From assembly GCA_003996215.1 (NCBI GenBank), contig QJPP01007217.1:248001-312000 (forward strand): 64,000 bases of DNA. The letters run 5' to 3'. Position numbers and translations under genes: made by a program. Shown here piece by piece: positions 59,094 to 64,000 of the stretch. Position 1 is the stretch's first letter, and the number at the start of each line of letters is the position of its first letter. Below the pieces are notes generated by a model. It was not told the origin of the DNA. It did not search any database and saw only the letters and a program-made list of their open reading frames with translations. The DNA comes from Jaltomata sinuosa (taxonomy: Eukaryota; Streptophyta; Magnoliopsida; Solanales; Solanaceae).

Positions 59094-62000
59094 TCACTTT
59101 TTGGGTGTGGATGATGGGCTTGCCGCCTCTTTGAATGCAGACGGACAGAGATCACTTACCGCACAAATTGCACAACGTGGTCTCAAAGGAGTACATATGG
59201 TCTGACCGAACCCAACCTGTTTTTAAGATAAATGAAACTAAGAAAAATAAACAATAAAACAAAAAGTGATTCGCAGGGGAATGTAAAAACAGAAATGGTT
59301 TAATATGCAGAAGCTAATTGTGTACTTCAGTGCAACCATCTAAATATTCTTCTTGATTCAGATGGTGAAAAGTTTCAAGAAAGAAGAGATTCTTGAGATG
59401 GTCAGTTTCTCAACATTGCACCAGTGTGGAATCAATTCAAGTAAATATGTTCAGCCTTTTGAGCTTTTAAGATAAGTTCCCTTGTCAAATACATTCACAA
59501 GGTAAAGGGGTAAGGTTGTGTACACACCACGATCCCCAAACCCCACTTGTGGGATTACACTGAGTATGTTTTGTTGTTATCCATGTTGATGGGTTCTATA
59601 ACTACATATGATGATCAGACACTGCAGAATTCATGCATAATGCTTTGTGCAGATTATGGATGGCTCTCACTGACATAAGATGAAAAGAACCATTCAAGAA
59701 TCTGTACCAGTTTTGGTACAGTACAAAGGTGGAGAATGAATAGAAGTAGCTACAATTTATGCATGCAAGAAAAATAGATCAGAGACGTACCAAGAGAGGA
59801 TTGATTGGCACCCATTCTTCCTTCGGAAGCCAAAGTTGCAAGGACTCCCTAGTCTCCTCAGGGGTTCTCGTTTTCTAACAAGAGCAAACAAGTAAGAAAT
59901 TAAACAACAAAGTGCATTATGATGATTAGAGAATTCATAGATCCTTAGATACCATTTTATAAGGTACCTTCAGTTTGGAATCCCTCTCTTTCTAACTCAC
60001 TATATAAGCATTCAATTATTTTGCCTAGTTATATTAGTGTTAGTAAAGAACAGCCAGGTAAAGAAAAAGAAGGAAAAAACTGTCCAGCTTTCTTATTTTG
60101 CATTACGTAAACAATTGCAAGTCAACCAATTCAAATCTTCTAGCATCATGCTGTAATCTATCGAATTTGTTGAGTAGCTTGCATTCAATTGTAATGCTAA
60201 ATGAACTAAACTTCTCCATCTTCCATGGAGTATGCTTTGTCGAAAATTAGGAGAACTGCAACTGTTTCTCAAATATATTTAATTCAAACACTAGGCCTAA
60301 AAATGTTATTGTGCCACAATACTTTACCCAGAAAGATTACGGAGTGCTCACCATAAGTCTGCTATTATAAAGGTGGGTAGGTGACCCATAATTATTTGAA
60401 AGCTAAAGCAGGCCAGAAGTTTAGAGTTGCTTCTTTTTTCTTTTTTACCAAGGACTTCCATATATTTTATGCTTTCCTCAACAAATATGAATTTTTAGTT
60501 TAAAATTGGAAAACAATAGCATCCATCGTATGAGAATCACACACCCCTGACACATTAGATGTGAGGTGATGTGTCACCTCACTGTCAGATGGAAATCAAG
60601 AGTACCTGCTTTGTTCCGGGACGTGATACCCATCCAAGCCGATTAGAAATACGATGCACATGAGTATCTACACATATCCCTTGAACGTTGTCCCATGCAA
60701 CATTCATAACCTAAAGGAATACACATCCAACTAGTTTACAAGTGAAGATGACAAGGAAATAGAGAAAAACATAACTTCCTTACTAGATGAGCCATCTTGG
60801 GACCAATTCCTGGGAGCAGAAGCAATTCATCCAGAGAACTAGGGATGTCCCCATCGTATTTTGATAGACAAATTTTTGCTACTTTTTTCAGATTGCTAGC
60901 CTTTCGCGCGTAAAACCCCACCTGAAAGGAAAACGGTGTGCATACATCACCAATCAATGTTCAGAAAACTCTCAAACATATTGATTAAAGGACAGTGCTT
61001 AATGTTCTTAATTGTTTCTTGCATTAGTATGCAAGTAATTAGCATAAAAGAAGGCATACTGGATATATCAAACTCTTGATTGTTTCTTCATTTGCCAAGT
61101 CGATGGCATCCGCAGCAAGCAAGCCATTTTGAAGGAGACGCTGGATAGCTCCTGTTGATAATAAGTCCTCAATGAGTACAAGTAAAATAACAGAATTCCA
61201 TGCCCTGCATGTATTCCAGATTATTGGAATCAGGGCCTTAGGTCTACCAACACATGTAGTAATGAGAAGTACACATGACAATTTAGCACTTTCAACTCAA
61301 AAATCATATATCTCATTTTTGGATATGAGTTTCGAGAGTTTTCAAGTTACAAATGGGCATTTGAGAGAAAAATTCACTATACAAGGTCATGGGGCTATCA
61401 GCAGAGCTTTTTTGCTATAACCAGGGCATAAAACGAGACTCTTCAAATAAAATTCAGAAACGCAAAAAGGAGAGGCAGGAATGGTGAATTTTAGAGGATA
61501 AAGACAATTACAACGACCAACGACAACAACATACCTAGTAAAGTCCCACAAGTGGGGTCTGGGGAGGGAAGAGTGTACGCTGACCTTACAACGACCAGAT
61601 TTTGAATTTAAGATATAGTAATCACTAATCAGTAGAAAACGAAGTATCTTGAGCAGAATCAAATTGAAACGTTAGGCACAATATAACTAGGATTAGCAAC
61701 TTCGAGTTGAAAAGCAAAGCAAATTGCACAAAATGTTGAGTACAGAATCAGTACGAGAACTTTCCAATTAGAAGATTAGCAACTTCAGAACTTGCCATGA
61801 TTAACTTGATCTTTGGTCTGACTTGACAAGAGTGATGATACAAGGACTGCAAATCTTCTTTCCTGATAAAAACATAGTGTGTCAAAATTAGCAACAGAGT
61901 CAAGATGGAGCATCCACTTCATCAAAAGTCAAGATGGAGCATCCAGAAGTCATCAATAATTCAAAAGTTCTCCACCAAAGGTCAGCAAGGAATACAATCG

Positions 62001-63013
62001 GTCAAACTTGGATGGATGTAATACCGATTCAAAATCGACAACTAGAAGAATTAATTGTCAAAAACATCTAAGCATCTTCAACGGAAAAATAGTTTGATTA
62101 TATTACCTTCCTAAACTAGGCAACACTGAATTAGTAGGATATTAGTTGAAGACCTAACCTTAATGACGAGATAAAAAGATAATATCCATCAATTGTATGT
62201 TTCGCTGAACTTCTTTCACCACAAGTGTTTTTGCCTGTCCTTTTCCAGAGTTAAATAGTTCCTTTTCTGGGGTAAAATACATGGATACTCCTCTAGATTG
62301 CTGAAATTGTGCATCCACCTGCTTAGGGAGCTACACGACTGACCACACTCCTTGAATTTAGTTCCATGGTATATGTGATCCCTGGAGTTCTGGTAGTAGT
62401 TGGTCAAAAGGAGGCCAGAGATTGCTAATGTCACATGAAAAAAAGCTCCAACATACCCTTTTCTGATGTAACTTCCTTTTAGTCTTCTCCGGTGTCCTTT
62501 TCATCCTTATCTCTAGAGAGTAACATTGTTTCTTCTCTTTGGTTATCATTTTGATCTATAGTAATCACGTCTAACCCTAAGTGAGTTGTTCAAGGGTCTG
62601 GGAGTCATTCTAGAACTATCTTTATTTTTTAACAATCCTTTTCATTTTCTTTAAAAAAAATTGTTGAGTGTTCACAGCTTCCCTAAACTTGTTCCTCCCC
62701 TCCCCCCACCCCACCACAACCCCCACCCCTAACCCTTGCTGACATTTCTTACCCAACAATTACCTACCCTTTTCACTCTCAAACCCCACAGATTTGAATC
62801 CTGAAATTTGTCCCACCATCATAAATATGCTTTTGAGTTCAATTAGTGCAAAAAAAATTATCACCTTGGCAGGAAGTGAACTCCCAGCTTTCTCACAACC
62901 CATGGAGTCGACAGGTGCATCTTCTGCGGATCTCATCTTGCGGATTCCTTCAAGGACTTTTTCCCAGTTCGAAGGTGGTTGTAGTGGATCAGATAAACTG
63001 AAGCCTTTGATTT
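59094..63013 (-). CDS. NTH1: Endonuclease III homologue, bifunctional DNA glycosylase/AP lyase (5' part not found)
   Basis: Removes oxidised pyrimidines and cuts at abasic sites in base excision repair; the Arabidopsis homologue is organellar. Exons found, 5' to 3': 63013-62865, 61862-61796, 61151-61060, 60921-60784, 60710-60606, 59874-59791, 59216-59094, about 252 codons plus stop. The protein has [30 protein letters not shown], and the helix-hairpin-helix [11 protein letters not shown] with the catalytic lysine. [11 protein letters not shown] follows with the catalytic aspartate, then a C-terminal [4Fe-4S] loop with four cysteines spaced C-x6-C-x2-C-x5-C ([17 protein letters not shown]). 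The first listed exon starts two bases into a codon after ...ACAG, so upstream exon(s) with the start codon and transit peptide are missing; they may lie at 63.1-64 kb or outside. The intron after 61796 uses GC. Confidence 0.93.
59497..59578 (+). mobile_element. Diverged (TTG)-tailed LINE/SINE 3' end in the last NTH1 intron
   Basis: It carries CCCCACTTGTGGGATTACACTG and a short TTTTGTTGTTAT end, matching the 3' block of the other copies. Both the core and the tail are decayed, and no target duplication is clear. Confidence 0.65.
61508..61597 (-). mobile_element. Very short 5'-truncated LINE/SINE 3' end with 12-bp target duplication
   Basis: The 66-bp body (61520-61585) is only the terminal block ending in the AAC/GTT repeats. 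The exact 12-bp direct repeat ttacaacgacca flanks it at 61508-61519 and 61586-61597. It is in the NTH1 intron that has the GC donor. Confidence 0.9.
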
Positions 63014-64000
63014 CTGTCCTTCAACAGACCTTAGCTTAGTGATATGGTTAAACAAGACAAAGTGCCCATTGGCTCAACGATAATGTAGAGTTGCATACAA
63101 AGGTACTTCAAGTCCTCTGTATTTCAAACTAACAACGGTAAGATATAAACCAAAAAGAAACATTGGTATTAGCAAACTACAGCAAGATAATAAACAGAAT
63201 TCTATTAAAGCATCAAAATAAATCTAATTAATCCTAAGAGTGTCTAGAAAGATGAACTGAAGCAAACTGTTTCCTTTTTCTTCTTCATTCACTTAAGTAG
63301 TACAAAAATTACATCTTCATACATTATCAAAGAAAAAAATTACATCTTCATGCTACATTTTTCTATTCAACGTGTCAATTGAGGACTTCAATTATGAATA
63401 TGAAGTAATGAGACCAATGAATGACATAATATTGCTTATCCCTCGAATTGGACTCTTTCACTAAAAGTTATAGCCATTGACCAGCAGATTTGTCAAGCTA
63501 GTTGCAGAGAATCAGTTTCGCGGTTTTAACTATCCAACTTAAGCTTTTGATCTACCAGACAGCCATTTGGAGAATCTATATACATGTCTAGTTGGGTTTT
63601 CAAAGTTTAATAGATTTGTGAGTTTTATTTCAAGAAAAGCAGATTATTTTCAGGTTTATAGTTTGTGAATGTGATATTATGTTAGAGGTGAGATCTGTTT
63701 GAATTTTTTATCCTAGAGATGGAGGTTTATTTCATCCAAGAAACCACTCTGCAGTGACAGGAGATTTGAGGGTGTTCTCCTTTTCAGATTTGAGATTGAC
63801 CAGTCGCTAAGTAGAAGAAGGATATCTGGTAGGTTTAAGACTTATCCCTTAGGTGGCAAGTTTGTTCCTTTTCTTTAAGTGCATATTCACATTACCTCCT
63901 AAATGTCATTTGCACAATTTTTGGCAGTTAAACCTACATATCTTTCGTGTGTCATCCAAAGCTCATCAGCATAAGCAATGATGCATATTGGAAAAGACAA
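63014..64000. other. Upstream flank or long 5' intron of NTH1
   Basis: I found no frame here that I can assign to the NTH1 N-terminus. The sequence at 63700-63990 is less AT-rich than its surroundings but shows no recognisable domain on either strand. Confidence 0.4.

Noticed and set aside
63700..63990. Possible coding exon at the right edge
   Set aside because: Frames on both strands are short and unmatched to the NTH1 N-terminus or any other family I recognise.

Overview
This window is nuclear DNA from a dicot plant, almost certainly a nightshade (Solanaceae). All eight genes are intron-rich, with GT-AG introns and one apparent GC-AG intron. The proteins are plant versions of eukaryotic families: a CDPK, a plant-type ARIADNE ligase and the plant-specific complex II subunit SDH7. 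The repeats include tRNA-derived SINEs and RTE-type LINE ends with a (TTG)n tail, both typical of Solanaceae. I cannot fix the genus from sequence alone.

Layout, left to right: (1) cytosolic lysyl-tRNA synthetase, minus strand, 329-7781, 15 exons including a possible extra C-terminal exon; (2) an AT-rich gene-free stretch to 13.0 kb holding a 1.2-kb Mutator-like element with 9-bp target duplications; (3) an ARIADNE-type RBR E3 ubiquitin ligase, plus strand, 13052-22718; (4) a CPK24-like calcium-dependent protein kinase, minus, 23985-28069; (5) SDH7, plus, 29602-33015; (6) 40S ribosomal protein S18, plus, 34539-36226; (7) a METTL18/HPM1-like protein-histidine methyltransferase, minus, 37270-42465; (8) a nested transposon cluster at 42.9-46.2 kb, where an L1-type LINE remnant is split by a solo LTR and by an RTE-type LINE; (9) an AT-rich gene-free stretch to 50.7 kb; (10) the alpha subunit shared by protein farnesyltransferase and geranylgeranyltransferase I, plus, 50766-57318; (11) an endonuclease III homologue (NTH1), minus, 59094-63013, whose 5' exon(s) I could not find. 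For the seven genes with both ends in the window, the exon lengths sum to a multiple of three and each gives one open frame.

The genes are independent housekeeping or signalling genes, not a pathway cluster. LysRS and RPS18 both serve translation, and both have telo-box motifs (AAACCCTA core) beside their start codons, which suggests shared growth-linked control; the ARIADNE leader has one too. I found no CRISPR array, operon or evident new defence-type system. The most notable observations are in genome structure: the nested LINE/LTR/LINE insertion, a retroelement end flanked by exact 66-bp direct repeats, a microexon coding the SAM-binding motif, the GC-AG intron, the ATG-only first coding exon of RPS18, the possible LysRS tail exon, and tandem repeats inside two first introns.
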